Shown: positions 24,165-36,257 of the stretch, in pieces
Numbering within the stretch: the stretch's first letter is position 1
Layout: each line of letters begins with the position of its first letter
Assembly (NCBI GenBank): GCA_016748015.1
Contig: JAAOMT010000586.1
Span: 310,001 to 374,000 of the forward strand
Length of the DNA: 64,000 nt
Reading direction: 5' to 3'
DNA from: Geosiphon pyriformis
Lineage: Eukaryota > Glomeromycota > Glomeromycetes > Archaeosporales > Geosiphonaceae
Notes under the pieces: model-generated
Told to the model about the DNA's origin: nothing
Database searches by the model: none
The model's input: only the letters and a program-made list of their open reading frames with translations
Program-made: the position numbers and the translations under genes

Positions 24165-25092
24165 TGTTACTCATAGAATATAGGAAATATAGTATTATTA
24201 GTCAGTAGATATTAGCCAATCAGATGTAGATGTAATAAATATGGAATTTCAAAATTCCTCTTAGAAGAATTACAAGATTCCAAGAATTTCAGGATTCTCC
24301 AACAAGAAATTGCAGAATTCCAGAATTCCAGAATTTCTCTCATTAGGAATTACAGGATTCCAGGAATTCCAGGATTCCTGTTACAAGGAATTAAGAAATT
24401 GAGAAATCTTAAATATGTATATATAGCAGTAGTATTAGAAACAGAAAAGACAGAATCAACACTAAGAATTTTTAGCTTAAGTACCACAATGCTCAAATAA
24501 ATAATTATTCACTATATTAAATTCATTCTTCACTATCAACATGAAGTGTTGATAGTAACTGATACTTAACCATACTGGAACAATAGCTCTTGATCACAGA
24601 TATTGACAAGATACTAACTTGCAAATTGCCTTGGCTTATTTCTTATTTTTTCTTTTATCTTTTTTTATTTTCTTTGTTGTCTACTAACTTGATTAAAAGA
24701 TTTACTCTTAGAGAACTTATGGAGGAATAAAACTTATTTAAAAAATACTTACTCTTGGAGGACTTATGAAGGAATAAACTTGCTTAAACAATATTTACTC
24801 TTAGAGAACTTACAGAGGAATTAACATTAGGAAACAACACTGGTATACACTTATGAAGGATATTGTACCAGGAGAATCATCAACCACCAAGCTGAACAAG
24901 CAATTGACGAAACTACAGTTTCAAGAAACTACTGATAAACTGTTACCATTGAATCTCTGTCTATTATACAAAGAACTCAATTGGAAAACCTTCAGATAAA
25001 ATACCTTCAGATTATTATCATTACTAATCATCTTGAGCACCAAGTTACAGGTTTGTTATTCACTCAACACCTCAAAGAATTCACCTGTAACA
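24165..25092 (+). repeat. Solo LTR of the gypsy C/D family inside LINE-1 ORF1
   Basis: A 928-bp sequence begins TGTTACTCATAG and ends CACCTGTAACA (TGTTAC/GTAACA inverted ends, TG...CA). It is flanked by CCAG (24161-24164) and CCGG (25093-25096), a 4-bp target duplication differing by one transition at a CpG. The LINE protein reads on either side of it. Its start and end match the LTRs at 50530 and 55865. No internal gypsy sequence is present, so it formed by LTR-LTR recombination. Confidence 0.88.
24216..24425 (+). promoter_or_regulatory. LTR promoter block: CCAAT box, GAATTCC repeats, TATA box
   Basis: CCAAT lies at 24216-24220, an array of GAATTCC/GGATTCC units with TTCnnGAA dyads at about 24241-24385, and TATATA at about 24417-24424. 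The same order recurs in the LTRs at 50530 and 55865, which supports function. The promoter role is inferred. Confidence 0.6.
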
Positions 25093-28000
25093 CCGGTAAT
25101 AGTGTTTATTCTGATGTGAAAAGTTTATCTGGTGAGGATGAGAATGTTAGCATGTCTGGGGCAAATAGTGGGTCTCTTTTGGGTTCAGCTGCTACTACAT
25201 CCAAGGCAAAGTGAATCAACACTGGTGCTGGTTTTGGTTCTCCACTTGGCTCTCCTAATTTTCATATGAATGATGATGAAGTTGTGTTCCCTTCTCATTT
25301 GCCTATCTCCCTTGAAAAGAAGTGGATTGACCCAAAGATTATTAAGACTCCTGTGGAAGTGTCAGTTAAAAAGTCATTTGCTTTGGATATTAATCTCTTA
25401 GCTGTGGAAGGAAAATTAGCAATAGCAAAAACTCAGTTAATTAGAAAAATTTTTTCAACAATTAATGGTTTTGGGAGGACCACTATCCTCTCAAAATTTG
25501 AAGAGATCATTCAATCTACCTTCACTTCAGAAAAGAGCATGGAAATGGCCGCATCATTGGCCAGAGAAAAAGGGATTAACATAAACAGTAATCTCAAGAG
25601 ACAAGGAGTTCATTCAGATCAAGCTGTGGTCGTTAAAAAAATTCTCATAGATACACCTAAAAAAATGATCATTGCTGTACTAGCCAAGTTTGGTGAAATT
25701 AAGTCAATCAAAATTCAACTTATTAGATTATGGCAAAAAGCAGTGATAGAATTTGTTGAACAAAGTTAGGCTAAACATTTAGCTGCTAAATGGTCTTTTT
25801 TAATTGGGAAAGATTCTGTGCGAGTGGCTATGGCTGTGAGAAATTGCAATACATGGGCATCTAGAGACTGGTTTAGGGCTTTGTTGTTTATTTTGCTTGT
25901 AAGAATGACTGTTCATGATTTGGGCACTCTTTTGGAAGATGTTGGTGGGAAAACTTGTATTATAAACAGGTCTATAAAAACTGGTAATAGAACTTGCTGT
26001 GCTGTAGTCAGTTTTGAATTTAATGATGATCTGGAATCTGTTTTTTGCATAGAGCCAATTTTTAGCAGTATTAAACTTTCTTGGGCAAGGATGAACCTGG
26101 TTTGGTGTGAGAAATGTGGAAAGTTTGGTCATTCTGCTTTAGAATGTGATGCATCTGTTGTGTCCTTCTCTAAGCCTTCAAGAACATTTAAAAGAGTTGC
26201 ATTTGATGAACATTGTCTTCAGTTGGCTAAATTGTATAAGAAAAAAAGTGTTCCAATATCCCACCCTGCTGTCTTTGGTGGTAAATCTTGGGCCCAAGTG
26301 GTCTCACTTGCTGGTTCTTCTGATGGTCTTCACTTTGCTTTTGGTTCTGGTTTTGGTTTCTCTTTCTCTGGCATCTTAGGTTTGAATGATGGTCTTCCTT
26401 CTGTCTTGGTTGACAATTCGTTTTTGGATACTTGTTTGGCTTCTTTGAAGTGATCTTTGGAGCTGTTCACTGACCAAGTTTCAGGCATTGTGCACAAACT
26501 CAGCAATGTGATATTGGTGCTACAAGCTTCAGCTCCCCCCCTAAAGTCTCAACTACTTTGATTGCTGCCAAGGAGGATTTGGTTTTGGATATGGTCATGG
26601 ATGATTCTGAGTTGGTCCTTTCACCCTCTTCTTCTGCTTTTCTTAGTGTTTTAACATTGGGTCTGAGTAGTTTAAAAGTTTTGACAACTAAGGTTGGCAG
26701 TTTGAAATCTAAGTTGGTGGCTCTTAAGGCTTCTGTTGGTTCAGTTTTGGCTAAGTTAGATTATTTAAGTGCTGGTTTGGATCCTTTGTTATTCTCTTCA
26801 TCTCAATAAGTGGTTTGATCTAGAAGATAGCTATGTGTAATATTCAGGACATCAATGTTCCTGCCAAGCAAAAAAATGTTATTCATTGGCATAAGGATAT
26901 GAGCAACTTGATTTCAATTTTTACTGAGACTAAATTGAAGGATAAAGTCTGTCTATGGTTTGCTGGCAAATTTGAAGGTGTCTGTGTGTTCACTTCTGGT
27001 TTGAATCATGAGTATTTGGGTGCTGGTATTGTGGTCATCATGAACTCTTCTTTGACAAAACATGTATACAACGTTTCTGAGGTGCCCAGTTGGCTTATAT
27101 CTATTAAATTGCTTTTCAAAAATAAACTTTCTGTGTCTGTTTTGGGGCTGTATGCTGGTGCTTCATCTGCTGCTAGATTTTCACAGGTTAGAAAAATCAA
27201 CTCTCTTATTGCAAAAGCTGCTAACGGATCTTTTTTGTCATCCTTGGTGGTAACTTCAATAAAGACAGTTTGAAAAAAAGTGCTAGTTTTAAGAAATGTG
27301 TCAGTTTGGGGCTGGTCAATTCTTTGGTAGGTAGTTTGATTATGAAGAGTCCCACATGGAGGAACTTAAAAAGTGTAGAAAAAACAATTAATTTTGTATT
27401 GATTTTGTTAAATTTGGTCAGTGTAATAATTGATCACAATGTTATGGATGTTAGTGATTACTTTGACACTGATCATCAAGCTGTTTCTGTATCAGTGAGT
27501 CTGGGTGGTTTGCTGAATACACAGTTGAACTTTCTTCACAGACAAGTAAATAAAGATTACTGGAAGTTTGATTTTAAAGGTACTGACAATGCAAAGTGAG
27601 ACAAGTTTAAAGAAGCTACAGCAGCTAATACTGCCATGTTCTTTGATGGTTTTATTATTTCCACACAATTTTTGAACTTAAACATGATGTAAGACACAAT
27701 TTGCAATATTATGATGCTGTCAGCTAACGAAATATTTAGGAAAAAATGGTCTAAGAGTTATGATAGTATTTTTACTAAAGAATTTTCTAAGTTTCATAAG
27801 CTGAAGCTTTTGGTCTTAAAGATTGCTAAGGCCTTTTATAATAAAAATAGTGATAGATTTGTTCTTTTTATGAAATGCTGGGATTCTTTGGACAATGTTA
27901 AGACTTCAATTGTGCAAGAAATTGTGAACTCTGGTGTGGGTTTTGATCATGTGTGCTCAGCTTTTTTCAGTACATAAAAGACATATTGTGCCTTCAAGCT

Positions 28001-28867
28001 TGCTGAGTTTATACAAGCTGAAGAGTCAAGAATAAGGTCAGCAGTTAATAGTCAAATGAAGAATTTTGCAGTCAACAAAGATAGCACAATTAAGAGTGTG
28101 CTGGAGCGCCCTTTTTAGAAGGTGGTTTTGGACCATCTGGTAGTTGAAAATGAACTGATTCTGGAACCTGGCCTGGTTAAGGCAAAAGTTGACACAATTA
28201 TGAAAGGCTAAACCAGAAAGCATAATGTGGTGGGAGATTTTTCCAGTAATTGGTTGCATCAGTATTAGCCTTTGGAATATGTTTTTGATGATGCCTTTTC
28301 AGATGTGATGTGTTCAGTTAATTTTGATGAGCTACTTGGTGTGGTTTTTAATCTGCCTAATGGCAAAGCTGCTGGTCTTTCTGAGGTGTTAAATAAGCTT
28401 TAGAAACATTGTGACAAATTGGTCTTGAATATGTTTTTGGTGCTTTTAAACTCCTTTTTGTCTCATAAGTCAGTGCCTGGTGTTTGAAAAAAAGCTTGGG
28501 TCTTGATAATTCCTAAACTGTATAAGTGGGAAGAAGTTTTTACAAACACCTGATCTATTGCTTTGATCGAGACTGCCTGCTGTTACCAGTAGAATTTTAG
28601 CTATTAATTAGCATGAAATTACTCTTATAATTTTTATTATTAATTAGCATACATTATTATTATTTCGATTATCACTTATTATTTAATCAAATTATCAAAT
28701 ATCATTACTCAATCAATAATCTGATTTGGAAAAAACTTCTTTCTCTCTTTTGTCCCAAATTTCTGAAAAAGAGTCAAATTTTTGAAAAAAGTTTTTTCTG
28801 CTTTTGCATACTGTTTTCCACTATTTCACAAGAAACAAACTCTTTTGTTGTTAGACTGGCTGCCACT

Positions 28868-30730
28868 ATGAGTGGTCCCAGTGCTAAGAGAAGGTCTGCC
28901 AGAGTCTCGACCATTGGTTCAGTTGGTAGAGGTTTAACTCACAGAGTTACAAAGCCTTTCAGTGGTATTAAACTTTTAAGTACAGACAAGAATCTCAAAG
29001 TTAGTGGGTCTGTTGGTGTGAGTAGGCAATCTACTAGCATAGATACGGATGGAAAAGCCTCTGATGGTAGAGTTGCTCCTGATTCCCAAACAAATACACC
29101 CAATGTGAAGCGTTTCAATACTGGTGTGGCTATCGGGTCTTCTATCAGCTCTATCAATTATGACATGGATAATGAAAAGGAAGTTTCTCTTCCTCCCCAT
29201 TTGTCTTTCTCTTTAGAAAAAGTGTGGGTGAACCCCAAAATTGTTAAGTCTCAAATGGAAGTTGCTGTGAAGAAATCATTCACTTTGGACATCAATCTAT
29301 CTGCTGTGGAGAGGAAATCGGCAATGGCCAAGACTCAGATTATTAGGAAATTGTTGAAAACAATTAATGGTTTTGGGGGGGCCACTATCTCCTCAAAATT
29401 TGAAGAAATCATTCGATCGACATTTACTTTATCAGAAAGTATAGAAAAGACCACGTCATTGGCCAGAGAAAATAACATCATTGTAAACAGTGATTTTAAG
29501 AGACAAGAAATTTGCTCAGATCGGGCTGTAGTAATCAAGAAAATTCCCATGGATACACCAAAGAAAATGATCGTCACCACAGTATCCAAGTTTGGAGAAA
29601 TTAAGTCAATCAAAATCCAGTTAATTGGTTTGTGGCAAAAGGCTGTAGTGGAATTCGCTGAACTGGAACAGGCTGTGTCTTTGGCTACTAGGTGGTCCTT
29701 TCTGATTGGTAAAGACTTGATTTGTGTGGCTATGACAGTGGGCGATTATGAAACTTGGACATCTAGAGATCAGTTCAGGGTGCTTTTGTTTACTTTGCTG
29801 GTAGGAACTACTGCTTATGATTTTGGGGATCTTCTTGAAAAGACTGGTGGAAAAACTTGTGTCATAAATTGGTCATTGAAGACTGGTAATAGAGTTCGCT
29901 GTGTTGTTGTTTGTTTTGATTCTGATGAGGTTTTGGAGTCAGCTTTTTGCACGGAGCCAATCTTTGGTGGTGTGAAACTTTTATGGACTAGACTGGATTT
30001 GGTTTGCTATGAACAGTATAGGAAGTTTGGTTATTCTGCCTTGGAATGTGATGCTGAGGTTGCATTAGTGCTCAAATCTTCAAAGTTTTTTATAAGGCCT
30101 GCCAACCTAGATACTCGTCTCCAGCTGGCCAAATTGTATGCAAAGAAGAATGTACCAATCTTTTGTTCTGTTGCCTTTGGTGGCAAATCTTGGGCTCAAG
30201 TGGTTTCAGTTGCTTCAGTCTCTTATGGTTTTCGTGCTAATTCTAGTTCCAGTTCTCCGCTTTCTGGTGCTTTGAGTTCAGATAGGGCATTTCCCCTTCT
30301 ACCTGTGATCAATTCTTCTTTGAGTGCTCACTTAATACTTCTGGAACGCTCTGTAAAGCTTTTGTCTGAACAAATTTCGACCATTCTTTCTTGTCTTGAC
30401 AATATTGGCTCAGCGTCCTTGGCGCCTTCTTCTCAAATGGCTCCTTCTGTGGTTGTTTCTTAGTTCCCAATCTCTGTTCTTTTTGTGGTTGCAAACTCCG
30501 ACTTGGATTTTGACATGGCAGTTGATGATCTTTTTGTCCAGCCTACTTCTTTCTCTCCAGGTATTACCAATTCGCTCTTGGGTCTGAGTAGTTCCAAAGT
30601 CTTGACTTCCAAAGTTGGTGGTCTAGAATTGAAGTTGGTTGCCCTCGACATCTCCGTTGGTTCAATTTTGGCTAAGTTGGATCAGTTGTGTGCTGGCTTG
30701 GGTTTTTCAGTTATCTCTTCATCACAATGA
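28868..30730 (+). pseudogene. LINE-2 ORF1 RNA-binding protein (one internal stop)
   Basis: ATG at 28868 opens 531 codons to a TAG at 30461. The same frame continues (VVANSDLDFDMAVDD, then SSSKVLTSKVGGLELKLVAL) to TGA at 30728-30730, so the TAG is probably a Gln codon changed by C to T, and the original protein had about 620 aa. It holds an RRM-like segment (VIKKIPMDTPKKMIV...) and a zinc knuckle in which Cys2 and His became Tyr (CYEQYRKFGYSALEC); the LINE-1 copy keeps CCHC. A C-terminal coiled segment follows. ORF1 proteins coat the RNA intermediate. Confidence 0.85.
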
Positions 30731-33700
30731 CCAGTTTTATTTGGAATATTGCCACGTGTAATGTTAGGGGAATGAACAATCTTGCAAAACAGGTGGACAT
30801 TTTTTGCTGACATAAAGAATCTGGTAGTTTGATCTTGATTGTTACAGAAACCAAATTGTGTTCCAGTTTGCAACCATGGATCATGAAAAGGTTTGAGGGT
30901 GTTCGGGTTTTTATGTCTGGTATGGATGTTGGGTTTTGGGGGGCTGGTGTGGCCATTTTTGTGAACAATTCTCTGGCTCATCATGTTTCCAAAGTCGAGG
31001 AGGTGAAGGGCAAAGTTCTTTCAATTCGTCTTTTGTTCAAGAACAAGCTTTCTGTGTCTGTTATTGGGCTTTATGCCTGTGCATCTAGTGGTGGCTGTTT
31101 TGCTCAGGCTTCTGTTATTAATTCATTTATTGCTAATACTGTCAACAAAAGTTCTTTTGTTGTTTTGGGTGGGGATTTCAATGAAGACAATTCAGTCAAG
31201 GAGGCGAGCCTTAGGAAATGTTTAGGTTTGGGTCTAGTTAATGTTTTAGGTGGCCACTCTCTAACTAGAATTCTTATGTGGAGCAATTCAAGAGGCATTA
31301 GCAAGGTTTTGAACTACATTCTAGTTAGTAACTCTTTAATTTCAGCTGTTGTAAATTGTGATGTTAGTTCTGTCTTGGAATTTTTTGACATGGATCACTT
31401 GGCTGTCTTGATGTCTATTGGGCTGGGTGGTCTTCTGGATGCTCGTTTGAACAGTATTTGCAAGCACGCTAATAAGAATTGCTGGAAGTTTAAGATTAAG
31501 AATGCTGATGAGGAAAAGTGGGCGCATTTTAAAGAACTTTCTGAGTGTGTGCTTTTGGGTTCTCTGGATAGGTTCAAGATGGCTGAGGATGGTGACAACT
31601 TGGATAAAATGTGGGGGGTGCTTGCTGAAACCATGACTACTTCTGCTGAAAAATTTTTTTCAAGACATTGGTATAGTAAATTTAATTGTGCTAAGAATAG
31701 ACTTTCTTCTAAGTTTTCCAGATTAGAGCTGTTGGTTGCCAAGTTATTAAAAATGCTGAAACTGGATGATACGTTGGGCTTTAATTGTCTGGCTGACACT
31801 TGGTTTAAGGTTGACTCTTCCAAAGCTTTCAAAGTTCTTAGTATGGTTGGGGATAATGTGAGTTCTACTGGCTTGATAAGTCATTTTTCAAAAGTTAGAA
31901 AGCAATATAGAAAGTCCAAATATTATAAATCTGAGGTGGCCAAAAGGTCTGTTATCAGAGATGCGATTGATAAGCATATGGAAAGGTTTAATATGGACAA
32001 AGGTGGGATGATTTGGAGCATCTTGGAGTGGTCCTTTCGCAAAGTTGTTCTAGACCATTTGGTTGTTGGTGATTCTCTTATTTTGGAATCTAATGAAGTA
32101 AAGCTCAAAGTGGATGACATCATGGTTAATTGGACCAGAAAGCAGAATGCTCTTCCTGTTCTATCTGGTCTCTGGGGACAACAATATGCCCTATTGGCTT
32201 ATGTTAATGATAATGCTTTTAGTCTGGTCATGTGTGATATTACCATGTGTGAGATGTTTTCAGTTATAAGCAATCTTCCTGATGGCAAAGCTGCTGGTTT
32301 GTCTGGTATTACTAACAAACTTTGGAAACATGCTGGCTGTTTGGTTTTGAAGTGTTTGTTGTCTTTGCTGAACTTTTGTTTGCACTTTGGTAATATTCTG
32401 GTTTATTGGAAGGAGGTCTGGGTGTCCATGATTCCTAAGTCTTATGATTGGGATGGCATTTTGTTGAATACACAGTCTATTGCATTGATTGAGACGGCCA
32501 GAAAGATTCTGTCAAAAGTTCTCTCAGACAGGATCTTTTTTGCTTGTAGTAAGTTTAATGTTCTCCGTGGTAACAACTTTTCTGTCCTCAAAGGCATTTC
32601 CACTCAGTCACCAATTTCAGCTGTGGGTTCAATTGTGAAGGATGTTTTGAAAAAAGGCCATGAACTTTGGCTGGTTCTTCAGGACATGTGCAAAGTGTAT
32701 GACTCTGTTGGTTGGCCTCATTTGGAAGCTAGTTTATGCCATATCAAAATGTGTGACAAGTTATTCAAGTTTTTTGGCAACATTCACAACAATCGCTTTA
32801 ACAGAGTCATGACAGATTTTGGTCTTTCTGATGGATACAAATTTCTTGATGGTTTGAATCAGGGTGAAGTTTTCTCATCTCTTCTATGGAGAATTTTTTA
32901 CAACTCCTTGTTGTGTGAAGTTGTGAGACAGGATCATTTGTGTGGTTATTGGATTAATTCGAACTTTGTGACAAAGTCTGGAAGGATTGGGTGATCCTTT
33001 GTATTTCAATGTGGTCCGCTCTTTGAAATTTGCTGGTGTAGCATATGGTGACTAACTTCTGGACAAAACTGGTTCTGTTGTTAGTTGGTGTACATTTTGT
33101 CAATAGAAAAGGCTTGGTTCTAGAGGCCTTGTGCCTTTATGGTTTTTGAAGGCCTCTATTTACTTGAATAGTTGTTTACATGCTCCTCCTCCTATAAGTT
33201 TAGCTTCTGTCTGTGCTAGTGTTTTAGATTCGATGTCTTTTGCCGATATTTGTAAGGAGATTCATGGATTGTGGACTGATGAGATTGATGTTTATACTGA
33301 CAGCTCTCTTAGAGGCTTGGATATGTTTCAGGTAGCATGTGGTGCTGCCGCTTATTTTCCTAGCTTGAACAAAGATTTAGGGGTAGAGGTACATGGTGTG
33401 CTGTCTTTGACCCTGGCTGAATTACAGACTGTTGCCCTGGCTCTGGAGTGCGTTCTTGCCTCTGTTTCAGTGGCTTTGCACACAGATAGTTAAGCAGCTA
33501 TCGATGCATGTGTGGCCGAATTGGGTCTCTTGCAGCCGGATTGTCACAATAGTTGCTGGATAGAAAGGCGCCATGTGGTTGATTTGATTAAATCCAAAGA
33601 TCTGACTGTCCACTAGATCAAAGTCAAAAGTCATGTTGGCATCACTGGTAATGTTATGGCTGACATTTTTGCTGAACAAGCTGCACACTCTAGGGTCTCT

Positions 33701-34576
33701 CTCTCTGTCAGGATTGATTATAGATATGTGGTTGTTGATGGCAGGCCAGTTTCTAACAATGCCCATTATTTTGTACATGACATTTTTCATTTTATTTGCA
33801 AGTTTCAGTGAGAGGTGGATCCTGGCCAAGGGGTTTTGTCTTGTTTGTTTGGTCTGGTTGTCGATTGGAATAGTACCGCTCTAGTTTGACACTCTGACTC
33901 TCATATGCTCTCTGGGAGTACATGTCAAGCCACTGCTGCTCTTTGTACATACTTCATGAAAGCTGTTCATTTCAAGTTGCCTGTTGCTGTTCAAAAGAGG
34001 CTGTATAATAAGAATTACCTTGGTGTGTCATGTCTATTTTGTGGTGATGTGGAACTCCCCAATCACAGCTTTACTTGTGTTAAAGATGCTTCTGGGCAGT
34101 CGGATATTTTGGGTGACTTTGGTGGTTTATGGAAAACTCTAATGAGTCTTGGTCTACTGTCACTGTCTTTTGTGTTGCAAGATCTCTCTCTGGAGGTGTC
34201 TAATGTTGGTTTGTATTTGGTTTTTTGCAAGGAATTTGTTCTCAAAAGTTGGATGGATAAGGTTATTGCTTCTCTTGATGACAGAAAAAAAGCGGCCTTT
34301 GTGGTGGTGGATTTTGTCTGTTATTTGGCTGAGAGTCATAGGATGAACTTCTGGCTTTTTAGAACTAAGTTCAGGTCTGACATGGAGAGAAGTGGTTTGA
34401 TTGGTAATGATGTTGTTGTGGCCGGTGCTTTTGATATGAGTGCTTTGCCTCTTTCAGTTGGCACAGTCCGTCTTACTGGTGTGTTGGATGCTCTTGATGT
34501 CGGTTTCAGTTTTAGGAATAGGTTCTTGTTTTTGTCTGGTGCTGTTCACAGGGTTAGTGTTTCTATAAGTGTGTAG
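30727..34576 (+). pseudogene. LINE-2 ORF2 endonuclease-RT-RNase H polyprotein (broken)
   Basis: ATG 30727-30729 overlaps the ORF1 stop (ATGA). The AP-endonuclease domain starts WNIATCNVRGMNN, is cut by TGA at 30808 (Trp in the family), then stays open from 30829 to 32994: TETKL, GGDFNEDNS, FFDMDHLAV. RT motifs: LPDGKAAGLSGITNKLWKH, ETARKILSKVLSDRI, LVLQDMCKVYDSVGW, FGLSDGYKFLDGLNQGEVFS. At about 32990 reading jumps to a region 3' of the polymerase (LYFNVVRSLKFAG), so the FVDD catalytic motif is deleted. RNase H (DVYTDSSL at about 33290) and a C-terminal zinc-finger part (CLFCGDVELPNHSFTC) remain, ending VSVSISV at 34576. Confidence 0.85.
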
Positions 34577-36257
34577 TGTTGCCTTGATTGGCTCGAGTGG
34601 TCGGTTACATGTAGCAAATGTGTGAACCATGTTTAGTTGGTTATTTTTCTTTGTAACTTATTCTAAACTTTGGTTGGGCTGCACTTGTTAATAAATAAAT
34701 AAATAAATAAAAAAAAAATCTGATTTGTATTCTAAAAATTAAGATGATCAAATTATACAATACTCTGAACCATTTAACATAGTCAAAATTTGCTGAAATT
34801 AATGAAAATTTGCTGAAATAATCAATTGCTCATCTGGAAGCTCACTAAAAATATGTAGTTACTTTGCTGTAAAAGTCAACTTTTCTACAGAAATCTTGTC
34901 TGTAGGCTACCCTAATAATTGTAATAAGAAAAGAAAAGAAAAATAAAAGAAATGTAAAAGAAATAGAATTTTATCAAGGGAAATGTTTTCTATTCAGGCC
35001 TGGAGTCACTAACAGTTTATTGAAATTGGTAGCTAATCAATTTTAAAATGTTAGTTGGGTTTTGGGGATTTTCCAAGTGCAATAATTAAAAAATTTGGTT
35101 TTTCAAATTATTTAATATTTATTTCTTTTTGTGTGTGTAGAAATGGTTCTAAGTGATAAATCTAAAGTAAGATACATTTTCTTGAAGAAAAAAGCTCTTC
35201 TTTTATACAACTTGTTGTAGTACTAGTCTATGAACTTGCACTTTTTCTCTTTGCTCAAATCTTGGCAAACTAAAGATACATTTTGATGAACTACAAGTTA
35301 TTTTTGTTGAACTATTGATTAATTTGAGTGAACTATTTATAATTTCGGCGAATTTCTGTAAATTTCAGCGAATTATAGAATGTTACAAAGTTCAGAGTAT
35401 TGTGTAATTTGATCATCTTACTTTCTGTTATACTAATTAGATTATTTTAATTGAATCATAATATGTGATAATTGATTAAATAATAAATGATAATTTGAAA
35501 TAATATTAATATACTAATTAATTATAGAAATTATAAGGGTAATTTCATGCTAATTAATAGCTAAAATTCTACTGGTAACACCAGTCAATTTACACCTATT
35601 GCAAGCAGAGATTCAACATTCCAGATGGAATTGAAATTGTTAAGAAGACACTTTATCAGTATATTGAAAACTGCATTAACAATTATTTTCTTAAAAATTA
35701 CAACATTTCAGAAGTTAGAAGCAACTTCTACAAAATTTAATGCACTATTCACAATTGAAAACTGAAGACCTTAACAGTGAAACACTTGGCACCTACTTTC
35801 AAGAACTTAATTTCAACATTATCTAATATTGTGAAAAAAATATTCAGTACAGTCTAAATACACTATCAATTTTAAATCAGAAACAGAAACAAGCAACAAA
35901 GACAAACAAAAACTAAAGCAACATTTAAGCACCACCCCAAACACTTCAAAGACACCAAAAATAACTGCCAAACACTTGCAAACTCCAGAACAAGGAACCA
36001 GCACCAGACTTTTACTCTCAGTCATACCATTTCTAATTTTACTTGCTTAACCACAAACACCAAATTCACCACTTATCTATTTCTCAAAACCAGAAGATTT
36101 TTAGTCACTCAAAAGTCTTACTTAACAGCAGAAACTTATATCAATCAGCACTAATATTATTGATTACTTACAAAAAAAACAAAAGTAATTATTCAGAGAA
36201 CTTAGAAAGTGAAAAAACTGAATCAGAACAAGAAAAAACTACAGAAAACAAAAAAAA

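Larger units (their letters stand above)
23873..28580 (+). mobile_element. Non-LTR retrotransposon LINE-1 copy, degenerate and 3'-truncated
   Basis: It shares its 5' leader (A-run then acttctttctctctt) and protein order with the better copy at 28729. ORF1 starts at 23995, is split by a solo LTR at 24165-25092, and resumes as SVYSDVKSLSGEDE at about 25100. The RNA-binding region and a complete CCHC knuckle (CEKCGKFGHSALEC, near 26107-26150) follow. ORF2 pieces from about 26832 give an endonuclease (TETKLK, FTSGLN), part of the RT region (LPNGKAAGLSEVLNKL) and FTNTxSIALIETA. Several stops and frameshifts (25767, 26451, 27271, 27597) kill it. It stops at 28580, where gypsy copy A begins. Confidence 0.85.
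28729..34716 (+). mobile_element. Non-LTR retrotransposon LINE-2, near full length with internal deletion
   Basis: A 5988-bp LINE is flanked by an 11-bp target duplication AATCTGATTTG (28718-28728 and 34717-34727) inside the 5' LTR of gypsy A. Its 5' end matches LINE-1. ORF1 and ORF2 overlap by ATGA, and the 3' end is (AAAT)n followed by A's (34690-34716). ORF2 has a TGA at 30808 and lacks the RT active-site segment. It is the youngest insertion in the stack. Confidence 0.92.
28581..35580 (+). repeat. 5' LTR of gypsy A (about 1.0 kb once the nested LINE is removed)
   Basis: It begins TGTTACCAGTAG and ends CTACTGGTAACA. The outer roughly 270 bp at each end are inverted copies of one another (imperfect). 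Removing LINE-2 and one copy of its target duplication leaves about 1001 bp. The internal region starts with CCAGTCAATTTAC right after it. The start matches the 3' LTR at 42972. Confidence 0.8.

Noticed and set aside
24241-24385. GAATTCC-rich repeats as a CRISPR-like or satellite array
   Set aside because: Units are 8-12 bp, irregular, without unique spacers, and recur only inside LTRs in a eukaryotic context.
28581-35580. A DNA transposon with long terminal inverted repeats
   Set aside because: The second copy starts directly after a polypurine tract and the third ORF of gypsy A, both copies have TG...CA ends, and the two bracket one gypsy internal region. An LTR with inverted arms explains this better, though the TIR reading is not fully excluded.
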